A stretch of 64,000 nt of DNA, from the NCBI GenBank assembly GCA_030544215.1, contig JARZZO010000008.1, forward strand, positions 29,613,614 through 29,677,613, in the 5' to 3' direction. This DNA is from Zantedeschia hybrid cultivar. Taxonomy: Eukaryota; Streptophyta; Magnoliopsida; Alismatales; Araceae. Below, in pieces: positions 21,762-32,832 of the stretch. Each line of letters begins with the position of its first letter. Within the stretch, counting starts at the first letter, position 1. Under the pieces are notes generated by a model. It worked only from the letters and a program-made list of their open reading frames with translations, was not told the origin of the DNA and ran no database searches. Position numbers and translations under genes: made by a program.

Positions 21762-24068
21762 TTATTGGGTGCGGGTGAGTGATAATGTGGGTGTCGGTAG
21801 AGGGGTGATGGTAATGGGTTGTGGCCTAGGTATGTGGATGGTGCGGCGTGGTGGTCGTTCTGCGGTACTTGGAATATGGCCCGTTGAATAAAGAGAGGAA
21901 GAGTCCTCTATCCTCCACTGTTGCCCACGACCAGCCTCAGACTGGCTGTTCGTCAGAATGGGAGCAACTTGGTTTTGGTTCTGGTGCTCCGGGAGCGGGT
22001 TTTGCACTATGCCCATATTGGGTGGTGGTGCTACTTGTGCTGGTGGTCTTGCTTGCTGCTGCTGTGGTCTTCTCGCCTTCAGGGCTGATATGTACTTTTT
22101 CATCTCCTCCCAGTCTATGCCGCCCTACTCGTTGAGATCATGAATGTAATCTCTGAACTGGAAGCAGGTGTCGATGGTATGCCCAGGTTGCCTATGGAAG
22201 TAGCAATACTTGGATGTGTCGGCATTTTGAGGCCAGACGGCCTTTTCCCTTGGCAAAACTAAGGCATTAGCTACCATTAGAGCGCTGAAGATATCTGCCA
22301 AGGATTCTGGGAGGGCCGAGTATTCTGCCCTTTTCGGGCCTGGAGGTCTTCTCTGTTGATTATAGTCAGCAGGAGGAGGGACATTATAGTATGCCGGCGG
22401 TGCGCGCGGCTGATATTGCTGCTGTTGCTGTTGCTGATATTGCTGTTGTTGGGGTTGCTGGTACTGTTGTTGCCGTTGCGATGGCTGCTGTAGCTGTTGC
22501 TGTTGCTGGTTCTGGTTTGGCTGCTGGGGCCGCTGATACTGTTGCTGATAATGGGGGTTCTGCTGCTGCCTGTACCCTTGCTGGTTTGGCTGCGGTGGCC
22601 TCTGGTACTGCTACTGGTTCCTCACGAACTGGGGCGAGTTATTATTCATGCTTCTGACTTGCTCGTGAGAGAGCGTGCCCTCAGTAGTCGGACCTGTGCT
22701 GGGAGAGTTTGGCACTGCAGGCTTCCGGGGTGGAGGTCTGCTAGGTCTGTGAGGATCAAAGACGCTAGAGAACGTAGCGTCCTTGAAGGCATTTTGGCAG
22801 TACCGTGCTCTTTCATAGAGCTTTGCCATGTTGGTCAGATTGTTCAAGGAGAGGACTAGCTTGAATTGGGGCGTGGCGTTGGAAATTAACATCTTCACTT
22901 GCTCGGACTCGAACAAGTGATCTTTCACCTTTTCAATCAGGCCCCGCCACCTGTCGGCAAAACTGACAGACTCTTCATCAGGTTTCATCTTTTCTGCAAT
23001 GAGGTCAGTGATGGACAAGGAGGGTGCAACTCTGTCCTGGTATCGTTGGATGAATTTACGAGAGACGATACCGTAATCCTCTACTTCGGAGGGTTCCAGA
23101 GAAAAGAACCACTCGAGGGCTGGTCCCTCTAGAAATCTCTTGAACAAAAAGTCCAACGACCTCTTGTCATTCTGCCAGAAAGACGATTCGTACATAAACT
23201 TCTTCAAATGTGTGAAGGGGTTACCAGTACCGTTGTACTTCCGGTACACTGGCATCTCAGAGGGTGGTAGGTGGAACACTGGCAGGCTCGGCAAATTGAT
23301 CTCTGGCGCAGCTTTAACCCCCATCATCTTCTAGAGGTTGTTAAACTGCTCATCCATGCGCTCCATCTTGGCCAGCAACGCTTGCGTGGTCAGATCTGCC
23401 TGGGGAGGAGGAGTAGGTGGAGGTACTTGATAGGCCTGCTGCCTAGAGTACGTTGGACAGGGGGGACAATAAAGGGGAGGTCCGGCAGAGCTTCCGCCAT
23501 GCCTGAGGGCATTTTGATAAACAGGCGTTTGCGGTCTAGCCGGTTGCCTAGATGATGAAAGCTGCGGCCCGGCTGGCCGAGAAGTGACATGAAGGCCTTC
23601 CATGGCCTGATGGATGTAAGGAGGGTGAAGAGGAGGTTGTTGAGTAACAACAGGGGGGGCTACAGGGTTCGGCTCAGCAGGCTGCACGGGTGCCTTCCCC
23701 TTCAGAATAGACTGGATCGCCTCGAACTGCTGAGGGTCCAGTCGGGAGGCAAGAACTCCCAAAGCGTTGACGAGATCCGAAGGATCAGAGGATGAGGGAT
23801 CATTCTGATTCATGTCCCCCTCAAGATCGAGATTAGGAATCGCATATTCATGTGGGGGAAGATCAGGATATCGATCATGGGGATGAAAGAGAGGGGTCCG
23901 GACGTTCCCATCATGTCGAAGCGGAACGGGGACGGAATTACGGGAGGCATCAGCATCTCTCCCGCTCTCATAGTTGTAATCGGAATCCCGAGGGGCATTA
24001 GCATCTCCCTCGTAATTGACCATGGCATCTGGAGCCACACTCAAGTCCCTGCCTGATCGCAGCAGCAT
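21762..24068 (-). pseudogene. Gag of element 1
   Basis: Starts at the ATG 24068 (MLLRSGRDLSVAPD), which is conserved in elements 2 and 3. The capsid-like domain is at about 22700-23300 (VYRKYNGTGNPFTHLKKF, FKRFLEGPALEWFFSLEP). TAG stops at 23331-23333, 22611-22613 and 22125-22127 each stand where relatives have CAG. A Gln-rich tract (about 22390-22610) and a C-x2-H-x4-H-x4-C knuckle follow. A frame change near 21780 separates Gag from the protease frame. Confidence 0.85.
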
Positions 24069-25076
24069 GATGTTAGATTCCCTTTTTCAAAGATTTGACA
24101 AACAAGTTGCACAGAGATTAATCAAACAAGTGGATGCTTAACGTGATTTTAAGGTTCCTTGTTGAGTTATTTGAATTGGATTAAACCACAAATTCGCTTA
24201 GGGAAAGGATCCTAGTTTCAGTTCAATTTCCACCGTTATTCTCTAGGGCTTTCTCTCACAACGCTTTTGGAATCTAGCCGAGACTTCAATTGGTACAACC
24301 AGGCCGATGATCAAGGAGGAATACCTTGATTTTGGGGACTTATGGAGGCCTTAACGTCAACTTCTCTAGTCTGATCAAGGGACCAACCCAATCAGAGAGA
24401 GTTGCTGACGTCAAGTAGTGTGTTCCTAAGAAAAGGAGGGTATTCGCCTCAATGCGTATGTCCTACGGCCTGGATGGCCTCTAATGCTTAATAATAATAG
24501 GTAGCTAGCACTCAAGCCACAGAAATCTGAAAACTGAAAAATAACTAAGAAACTATATGAATCGCGTCGATGGTAGTCGACGCTATTCAAAACATAACCT
24601 TAATTTTTTCGCAGAAACAGATGCAGACAGCAGAGAAAATATGAAGACTGAAAGGCGTCTGGATGTATTGACGCGGTTTGAAACGCGTCAGTGCTCCTCG
24701 ACGCTTTTCAGTTCGCAGAAACAGTTTTGCAGGAGGATTTTCTGGGTTGAATCCTCCTCAAACAGGATAAAAAGCAGTAAATAATCGACTCATGCAGATT
24801 TTTTTTAGTTCCAGATTTTAACAGGATGATTTACTAACTAAACAACTAGAAAATCAATCAATCACACATCATTTTTATCACAAAAACAGCTTTTTTAAAC
24901 TAATTAAGGGGAGGGCAAGATCTTGCCACTGGGGTGTGCACGTGGTGCACGAGGGAAATTAACTAAACTAAAACACTCACCAATTGGTGAGGACGTGTCG
25001 AGAGACACAAATGGTGCACCGTGGGTGCCCGATTGATGATAGCAAGAACAAAAAAACTAAAAGATGGCGAGACCAA
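24069..25076. other. Leader of element 1 between PBS and gag
   Basis: No gene. It holds three GCGTC dyads (24557-24711). A conserved block at about 24220-24500 matches elements 2 and 3 almost base for base, with inverted orientation in element 3. Confidence 0.75.
24557..24711. repeat. Three GCGTC dyads in the leader of element 1
   Basis: Modules 24557-24590, 24648-24681 and 24678-24711. The last two overlap, with cores repeating every 30 bp. All three have 10-nt spacers. Positional equivalents are 54145-54297 and 32194-32346. Confidence 0.8.
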
Positions 25077-25094
25077 GTCCCACCGTGATCGCCA
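25077..25094 (-). promoter_or_regulatory. Primer-binding site of element 1
   Basis: TGGCGATCACGGTGGGAC on the minus strand, 7 nt inside the LTR end at 25102. Same 18 nt as in A, 2 and 3. Confidence 0.85.
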
Positions 25095-25101
25095 AAAAAG
25101 C

Positions 25102-26419
25102 TGTGAGTGCTTTAAAATGCTCGTGTGATTAACATGAAAAATCTAGGTTGTTTAGTGCAAAATAAACCTATTAAAAGCAACAACTAAGTGCAGTGATCGC
25201 CAGAAACTTTTGACTACAAAGTTTCAAAAGAGGGTATGATCGCCTACCTATTTGAACGCGGAAAATATTGAGTCCTTGATTCCCCTCCTTCAGCCGGCTG
25301 AAGAAAGAGAGCCCTTTCTTTGTTCTTTGTTCTTGCTGTTGAATTTGAGGTTGAGGATCGTCCAGAAATCCTTTTGGCTTTGTACTTGTTCTCCCCTTTG
25401 ATTCTCTTGTTGTTGTTGAGTGCAGCAGAAATAGAAAGAAAAGAGATAAAGAAAACAATGATGAGAACTTTAAACAAAAGCAGTATCTATTCTAATCATG
25501 ATATTAAACATGCAATTAAACAGCAAACTTACTTGTTTAATGGCTTTTGAAACCCCTTAATCAAATAGGTTTTGAAAAGAATAAATGTGGTGTGTGTTGC
25601 ATGGAGTGAATGATGAAGAATATAGAACTAAATGAAATGAATGCAGAAAATAAAAACTTATGCCCAATGGTTGAATTCTTGAATGGATGAAGAATCTTGA
25701 AAGGACGCCGACTTCTGGAAATGGCAGCGCTTCGGCGTTCCGACATTGTTACTCCGATCTTCAACTCGCTATTGCTCAATCAACTCAAGATTACGCTTAA
25801 CTTTTTTTAACTCTTCAAGATGTAAGGTATTTATAGGCCTTTTCTGCGTCCGTGATTAACATAGAAAAATCTAGGATTTATCCATCTTAACCGACAGATA
25901 AATACTGATTAATTCATCTTTATCTGTAATTATCTAAAACGCGTCCACTATGGCTGACGCCTTTCAGATTAATTTAAGATAAGGATAAATATCCGGGAAA
26001 ACTTATCTTTATCTTTATTATCTAAAACGCGTCTACAGGTGCAGACGTCTTTTACACTAATTAAGATAAGGATAAACATCCGGAAGAGAAGTAGAAATAA
26101 CCTAGGAAATCTAAAACGCGTCAGGGCTGACAGACGCCTTTTAGCTAATTAATCAATTGATTAAAATTCAAATTTAAACGTTAAAATAGGAATAAAGTCT
26201 AAATGGTGTCTACATAGGTCGACGTCTTTTAGACTTCTTCATATTTTAACTGAAATTTGAGCTAAAATCAATTTAATTGATTAACTTAAACATGTCTGTT
26301 AAACCCGACACTCAAAAAGATCAATAAAAATTAATCAATGGTTAAATATCAGACCATCTGAGGCATTATTATATAATATGAAATTTACTCGAAATGACGT
26401 CAAAATTAGCGTGTCTACA
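25102..26419 (-). repeat. 5' LTR of element 1
   Basis: 1318 bp. TATA box at 25828-25835 (minus strand). Dyads at 25934-25967, 26022-26055, 26111-26144 and 26199-26232, repeating the 88-bp rhythm of the 3' LTR. Followed by the right TSD copy ATGGT (26420-26424). Confidence 0.9.
25934..26232. repeat. Four GCGTC dyads in U3 (element 1, 5' LTR)
   Basis: Starts 25934, 26022, 26111 and 26199. The nearest dyad is 99 bp from the TATA box, the same distance as in element 2. Confidence 0.8.
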
Positions 26420-26424
26420 ATGGT

Positions 26425-27149
26425 GATGAGATGGATGGGGTGTAGTAAAAGGAGATTATGATACATGGAAATATGGTGAGTGCAGTGCATAGAAAGAAAG
26501 AGGAGAAGAGTTAGAAGAACAAGCCCATGTCGGAGGAATTCTAGATGCTCCCGTTCTGTTGCCTGTAATCTTTAGATTGGCCAACCTCCACAATACAACC
26601 TTCAATCCTCACCCACCAACCTCTCTCTCCAAAAAAACCCTCCTCCCCAAGAGGAATAAGAGGGTTTAAATAGGAGAGTAGAAAGTAGGGGCAATTCCAG
26701 TTCTAAATCCTCGTTAATCATCAAAGAACCAATAGGAAAAGGTCAAGAGTCGGAGGTTGTGCACACGGCAGTCGCCGGAGTGGGGGAGTGGTCGGAGAAG
26801 TGGGGATGAGGGTATCGAGTGAGGGAGATCGTGGGAAGACGAGGTCAATGTGGGAGTTAGGGGAATGAACGGCCAACCTTCTTGCCTTACAATTCCGTGG
26901 AAGGCCAGGTGCTGGCCTTCTAAGGGTGGTGGAAGGAGGGCTGGTTGGCCTTCCAAGGATGGTGGAAGGAGAGTTGGTTGGCCTTCCACGAAAAAGTGGC
27001 GAAAGCCGAGATTGGTTAATGGGCTTGATTATTTAGTAGGCTGAGAAAATTAGATGGATTAAATGAGATGGCTAAGGTGATGGGTTTGATGGTGATGGGC
27101 TAATGGTGACTGGCGTTTACGACCGAAACGGGTCCAAAATCAGTGTCTA
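26425..27149 (-). mobile_element. 5' LTR of element A, U3-side part
   Basis: Continues the LTR begun at 11579 after the element 1 insertion. In LTR sense it starts TGTAGACACTG at 27149. A TATA-like TATTTAAA lies at 26672-26665. GGAAGGCC dyads at 26899-26990 are upstream of it. B's coding sequence resumes at 27150. Confidence 0.8.
26899..26990. repeat. GGAAGGCC dyads in U3 of element A
   Basis: Three consecutive modules pair GGAAGGCC or GGAAGGAG with GGCCTTCY across 7, 8 and 8 nt. Module starts are about 32-33 bp apart. The core differs by one base from the GGACGGCC core of the same element's leader lattice. Confidence 0.65.
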
Positions 27150-28452
27150 CAATATCATCTTTGATTTTGTCTATGGACATCAGTTCCTCATCCGGAAACT
27201 CTGATCGGACTGGATCAAAACGAGGAAGAGGGTGATGAGCAAGATGTTCAGCGATGGCATAGCCTTTGATTGCTTTATGCTGAATGTAGATGATGTCAAA
27301 TTGAGATAGAAAGCTTTGCCATCGAGCTAACCTATTAGTAAGGACGGATTTTTCAAGGAGAAACTTAATGGGATTCATCCTAGCGATGAGATGGACTTCA
27401 TGAGTAAGAAAATAATACTTCAATTTCTGAACTACCCATACAAGTGTTGCACATGTTTTCTCCACTGCCGTGTATCTTTGTTCTACGGGGTTGAGAAGTT
27501 TAGAGAGATAGTAGGCTGCCCTCTCCTTTCCTTCTTCATCTTCTTGTGCTAAGACAACCCCCACCGCATCATCCAGGACAGAAATATATAGAATCAAAGA
27601 TTTGCCTGGAGATGATGGTCTCAAGACAAGAGGACTTGCCAAATATATCTTCAATCCATCAAATGCCTCTTGACACTTATCGTCCCAATCAAATTTGACT
27701 TCCCGCTTGGTAAGCTCGTAAAATGGCTTACACTTTTGCAAATGTTGGGAGACAAATCGGCGAATAAACTGCAACCTCCCAATTAATCCTCTCAATTCTT
27801 TCAAGTTCTTAGGAGGTGGCATTTCTCTGATAGCCTTTGCCTTGTTGGGATCGATCTCAATGCCCCGTTTACTGACAATAAATCCCAATAATTTTCCTGA
27901 CGATACTCCATGTACGCTTTTCTTGGGATTCATCTTCAACTGATATTCTCTTGATCTTTCCAGAACTCTTGCCAAAACTTTGGCATGTTTAGCCCTAGTC
28001 TTAGACTTCACTAACAGATCATCCACATACACTTCTAAATCAATATGCATCATGTCATGAAATATTGCCATCATAGCCCTCTGATAAATGGCTCCAGTAT
28101 TCTTCAATCTAAAAGACATGACGACATAACAATATGTGCCCCAAGGTGTAGTGAATGACGTTTTCTCTTGATCATCTTCCGCCAACTTAATTTGATTATA
28201 CCGTGAGAATCCATTTATAAATGATAGAGTTTCGTAGCCAGCTGTATTATCGATGAGTACATCAATGTGAGGTAGTGGAAAGTCATCCTTAGGACATGCC
28301 CGGTTTAGATCTCGGAAGTCAATACATATTCTGAGTTTTCCATCCTTTTTCATAATCGGGACTATATTGGCCACCCATTGCGGATAGATGACAACTCTAA
28401 TAAATTTGACTTTATGCAGCTTATCGACCTCTTCTTTCATTTTCAAAGGCAT
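27150..28452 (-). pseudogene. RT and native RNase H of element B
   Basis: Contains YPQWVANIVPIMKKDG, CIDFRDLNRACPKDDF, YVDDLLVKSK and the connection to RNase H (AAYYLSKLLNPVEQRYTAVEKTC). It is cut inside the linker before the archaeal-like RNase H, where A's LTR begins. Substitutions such as FINGFSRYNQI for FMDGFSGYNQI suggest decay. Confidence 0.85.
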
Positions 28453-29212
28453 TTGTGGGTGGAATCGCCTTAACTTTTGTTTAACCAGGCTAGCTCCATC
28501 TTTAATGTTAATCGATGTTCCACTAGTGATGAGTCTAACCCTAAAATATCCTTATAACTCCAGGTGAAGATGTCCTTATAGTCTTTGAGAACATGGACCA
28601 CTGCCTCCTCATCTATTTCAGAAAGATTTTTACTGACGAGGACAACCTTCTATAGTTCCTAGATTAATCTCTTTGGTAGGCTCTTCTACGGCAGCTGAGG
28701 GTTCATCAAATCTTTTCACTCCACTGGCATACGCCTCAGCCGCATCCTCGTCATCTTCCTCATCTTCAGTAATAGGGTATTTCTCGTGTATCAACTCATA
28801 AATTCCATATCCATCATTGACTGACTCATCAACTTCACAATCTTTTGGCATATGAATAGGATTTTCTAATAGCTGAAGGATCTAAGAACAACAAAGACAT
28901 TTAAAAGCTAGATCCTGGAGGTATCTATTTAGAATTCGCCTACCCTTAGATTTCCGAGACTTCCTAACCTGATTAACCTGCCTAGAACTAGACTCTCTAA
29001 CTCCACTAAACTCCCTATCCTGACCTAATGAGGATGAAGAAGGATAAAAATCATGGAATACATAATATGATACATGGGAGTCCTCCCGAGGAGAGGGGCA
29101 GAGCAAGTCTAGAAGAGAATCTTGCCCGAATGACCCACGCGATGGGGTAGAATCGGACAAGTATGAGGTTTCCTCAACAAGGATTTGGGAGGAAGAAGTT
29201 GCCAAATTGGCG
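28453..29212 (-). pseudogene. RT N-terminal linker of element B
   Basis: Fragments 28630-28851 and 28882-29212 encode the acidic EDEEDDEDAAEAYASGVKRFDEP linker and the Ser-rich segment after the A-tract, with stops between them. The function of this linker is unknown, but it is conserved in all copies. Confidence 0.7.
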
Positions 29213-29228
29213 TTTTTTTTTTTTTTTT
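29213..29228 (-). promoter_or_regulatory. A16 tract at the protease/RT junction of element B
   Basis: Sixteen T on the plus strand. The tract is 7 nt longer than in elements 1 and 2, so the protease-side frame (from before 29334) reads straight into the RT-side frame (KKKKNANLA) without a shift. Confidence 0.55.
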
Positions 29229-30514
29229 GGAGATCATATGTGTTTATCATAGAGCAAGAATGGATGTGAATAGGAGGAGAATAAAGTGGTGGAGGTAATG
29301 GCACCAAAGCCAAAGGATTGGGGGGATCATACAACAGTATGTCTCAGATCAGATCATAAATCCTCTTCAGATCGAGAGGAGGCTGAGGAATAAGGTCCAG
29401 TGGGGACAAAGTAACCATAATGGGCGGAGCCCGTGGGATGTCTTCAGTGATGACCCATGACCAAGTCGGGGTCAAGAGTAGGGTGCAGAACAAAGTGTGG
29501 AGGGTGAAGATATGAGAGGGATAGGTCCCTCTCCAGAGAAGATCAGTAGTGAATCCGATTTCATAAGGGTCATCTGGCTCCCCTTCATCAGTTTCTTCAT
29601 GCAGCATAATTCTCTTATCAAATATAGGCCCAGGGCTCTCTATCAACTCGTCTATCAGCGGCGGCCACTTCGGCTCCGAGGGATCAAAGAATAATCTATT
29701 CAGTGCTATGTATAAATCCCTCAAGTCGAACCACCAATACCATTCACATTCTAGGTCTTGAAATTTTCTTCTCTTCATCAGTCGCAGAGCCTTCAAGGAC
29801 TGATACGTTAGTATTTCTGAACAGTGTCTGGTCAGGTCCCTTCCATATATGTCAAGCAGATCAAAATGGGAAGTGATGACCACCGTGTTATCATCATGAT
29901 TAATTACAGGTCCCTTGATGAAATGTGTATATAGGGTCCACGTCAAGGGATCCCGACCTTCTTTATAGGGGGTGGACATTGTTTTCCAAGCCTTCTGGTT
30001 GTCTTCATCTTCTTGTTGTTGGATAATGTTATGCTTGACTCTTCTTGGCCTATAGCCCAGGCCATTACTGGGTATCCTTCGATTGTCTTTAACGGGCGTA
30101 GTTCTGCCCTGCAATTGTGTCCCCAAGCCCCTTCTAGGCTGATAGTCACCTTTCATCATAATTTTCTAGCTAGGGGTACTCATGCACTTCCCTCGCTTTA
30201 TGGCATCAATTGGATAAGGAACAAGCGTGGCGTCTTTCAAAGGATCAGCCACAGGATGATAAACCTGTAATATCGACAAAAGAGGTTGTCGGCTAGGTAA
30301 GGGGGTTGGCCTGATGTTCAATGAATGAGCAGTAGCAAGGATTGGCATGCTTGTGACTTTAATTATGCGTCCCTTGTATGGGAATTTGAGGCATTGATGG
30401 TTTGTAGAAGGTATAGCCTCAAGGGACTTAATGTTTGGGTGGCCAAGGATGCCCTTCAAAGATGGGTTGATCTCCAAGATGTGGAATTCGACCTTGGTAT
30501 GACAAACATGGCCT
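29229..30514 (-). pseudogene. Protease C-terminus, G-patch-like segment and unknown domain, element B
   Basis: The open part 29344-30159 carries the G-patch-like DYQPRRGLGTQLQGR and the unknown conserved segment (RDPLTWTLYTHFIKG...DIYGRDLTRHCSEIL). 30166-30514 is the protease region around ILGHPNIKSLEAIPSTNHQ. A TAG at 30166 replaces a Trp or similar codon. Sequence right of 30514 belongs to element 3's LTR. Confidence 0.8.
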
Positions 30515-31801
30515 TGTAGACACGCTAATTTTGACATCATTTTGAGTAAATTTCATATCATATAATAAATGCCTCAGAATGGTCTGATATTTAATCATTA
30601 TTTAATTTTTATTGATCTTTCTGGATTAAATAGTATCGGGTCAGACATACATAATTTAAGTTAATTAATTAAATTGATTTTAACTCAAATTTTAACTAAA
30701 AAATAGAAAAAAGTTTAAAAGACGTCGACATGTGTAGACGCCATTCCTATTTCGATATTTAAATTTGAATTTTAATTAATTGATTAATTAGCTAAAAGAC
30801 GTCTGCCTGGCACGACGCCATTTAGGTTTCCTAAGTTGTTTCTATCTCTTTTTCCGGCTGTTTATCCTTATCTTAATTAGCTAAAAGACGTCTCCCATGG
30901 GCAACGCTTTTTAGATAATTACAGACAAAGATGAATTAATCTGTGTCTATATGTTTGTTAGTTGGATGAACTTCAAATTCTTTCATGATAATCCATTAAG
31001 AACCACGGATGTAAAGCCTATAAATACCCAACCCCTTGGTCATTGAAAAGTTAGTGATGATAAGTGATTACTAGTGATGATAGTGATAATTGAGTGAAAT
31101 TTGAGCAAAGAATCTTGGCGACAACGTCCAGACACTGAAGAATTAAAGCGGTGCTACTTCCAGGAATCAACATCTTTTCTTTATCGCCTCTTCGTCCTTT
31201 CAAGATCCATTCAAGACCAAGCCTTTCCAGGGGCCATCCAATTTAGTTCTTTTCATTAATATCTTTGATTTCATCATTATATTAGTTCAGAATCTCATTC
31301 ATCACATCACTCCATGCAACACACACTCACTAGCATAATTTCAAACCTATTTGTTTAAGGGGTATAAAAGACCACAAACAAGTTAGTTCAATTGTTCAAG
31401 TTGCATGATTAAAATTTCTACTGGGATATATACTACATCTATTTGAGTTCTTATTGTTTTTTCCTCTCTCTTTCTTTCCATTTTCTTGCAAGGTACAAAA
31501 GGAGATCAAGAGGAGAGAATCAACAAACAACAAGGAATCTGGATGATCCTCAAAGTCCGATAAGCAGTCAAAGCAAGAACAAAGATAGAAAGGGCTCTCT
31601 TTCTTCAGTCGGCTGAAGAAGGGGAATCAAGGACTCGAACATCTCCCACATCCAAAACAGGTAGGCGATCAAACCTTTTCTTTTGGAACTTTTTAATTAA
31701 AAGTTTCTGGCGATTACATTCACTTAGTTTTAATAGGTTTATTTGTCACATAAACAACATAATTTTTCATGATAATCACACACCCAATTTGAGCACTCAC
31801 A
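30515..31801 (+). repeat. 5' LTR of element 3
   Basis: 1287 bp, TGTAGACACG to GCACTCACA. TATA box TATAAATA at 31019-31026. Three GCGTC/GACGTC dyads lie upstream at 30715-30916; one of the four in the related LTRs is missing. 30510-30514 (GGCCT) is the left target site; its partner is right of the window. Confidence 0.85.
30715..30916. repeat. Three dyads in U3 of element 3
   Basis: Modules 30715-30748, 30792-30825 and 30883-30916. The left arms read AAAAGACGTC, the right arms GACGCC or AACGCT. All have 10-nt spacers. Confidence 0.75.
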
Positions 31802-31807
31802 GCTTTT

Positions 31808-31825
31808 TGGCGATCACGGTGGGAC
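31808..31825 (+). promoter_or_regulatory. Primer-binding site of element 3
   Basis: TGGCGATCACGGTGGGAC, 6 nt after the LTR end at 31801. Confidence 0.85.
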
Positions 31826-32832
31826 TTGGTCTCGCCATCTTTTTAATCTTTGTTCTTGCTTTTATCAATCGGGCACCCACGGTGCTCCACCTGTGTCTCT
31901 CGACACGCCCTCACCGATCGGTGAGTTTTTAGTTTAGTTGTTATTCCTACGTGCACCACGTGCACACCCCTGTGGCAAGAACTTGCCCTCCCCGTTTGAT
32001 TGACTGAAGAGCTGTTTTTGTGATAAGAAGCATGTGTGATTGATTGATTGTTTTGTTGTTTACATGATAAATCATCCTGTTAAGGAATTGAAATAAAAAA
32101 GATTCGTATGAGCCGATTATTTATTGCTTTCATACTGTTTGTTTGAGGTGGAATCGATCCAGAAATTCCTCCTGAAATATCGATTCTGCGACTTGAAAAA
32201 GCGTCTAGGAGCAGCGACGCGTTTCATACCCCGTCGCCCAACCCCGACGCCTTTCAAGCAATTTTCTCTACTATCTGTTGCTTGAGTTTCTACGAAAAAA
32301 TTAAGTTTCTATTTGAATAGCGTCGACCAACAGTAACGCGATTCAAGCAGTTTCTTGTTCTTTTCTTCAGTTCTCAGATTTTTAATCCGTTTACTACCAC
32401 ACATTACGTAATAAGCATTAGAGGCCATCCAGGCCACAGGTCATACGCACTGGGGCTAGCACCCTTCTCTTCTCTTAGGAACACCTTTCTTGACGTCTTC
32501 AACTCTCTCGGATTGGGTCGGTCCCTCGATCAGACTAGAGTGATTGGTGTGAAAGACCTCTGTAAGTCCCCAAAATCAAGGTATTCCTCCTTGTTCATCG
32601 AGCTGGTTGTACCAATTGAAGTCCTGGTTATATTTTCATAAGTTTGTGAGAGAAAGCCATAGAGCATAACGGTGGAAATTGAATTGAAACTAGAATCCTA
32701 CCCCTTGAGTAAATTTGTAATTAATTGAATTCAAATAACCCAACAAGGAATCCTGAAATAACGCTAAACATCCACTTGTTTGCTTAATCTCTGTGCAACT
32801 TGTCTGCAAATCTTTGAAAAAAATCTAATATC
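31826..32832. other. Leader of element 3
   Basis: No gene; matches the leaders of elements 1 and 2. Three dyads: 32194-32227, 32224-32257 (overlapping) and 32313-32346. Confidence 0.75.
32194..32346. repeat. Three GCGTC dyads in the leader of element 3
   Basis: The same pair-plus-single arrangement as in elements 1 and 2, in the orientation expected for a plus-strand element. Spacers are TAGGAGCAGC, GCCCAACCCC and GACCAACAGT; they differ from the other copies more than the arms do. Confidence 0.8.

Larger units (their letters stand above)
12087..26419 (-). mobile_element. Element 1: Tat/Ogre-like LTR retrotransposon, 14.3 kb, cassette-less
   Basis: Both LTRs (12087-13405 and 25102-26419) start TGTAGACACG and end GCACTCACA in element sense. 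The insertion is flanked by an exact 5-bp TSD, ATGGT, at 12082-12086 and 26420-26424. PBS, leader, Gag, protease, RT, RNase H and integrase are all present in order, but with many stops and frame changes. The LTRs differ by roughly 2 percent by eye (about 30 differences noticed), so it is older than element 2. It is inserted in element A's 5' LTR. The antisense gene cassette found in element 2 is missing. Confidence 0.9.
27150..30514 (-). mobile_element. Element B: fragment of an element 1/2/3-like retrotransposon
   Basis: The oldest layer. Only protease C-terminus through RNase H is left in the window. Its integrase side was pushed left beyond element A. Its Gag side was pushed right beyond element 3, which inserted after GGCCT (30510-30514). 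Confidence 0.85.

Noticed and set aside
22391..22859. Plus-strand Ala/Val/Leu-rich ORFs opposite Gag
   Set aside because: They are the reverse complement of the Gln-rich tract and have no independent support.
24069..25076. Ogre-type ORF1 upstream of gag
   Set aside because: Leaders of elements 1, 2 and 3 have no long conserved ORF in either strand, only dyads and unique sequence.
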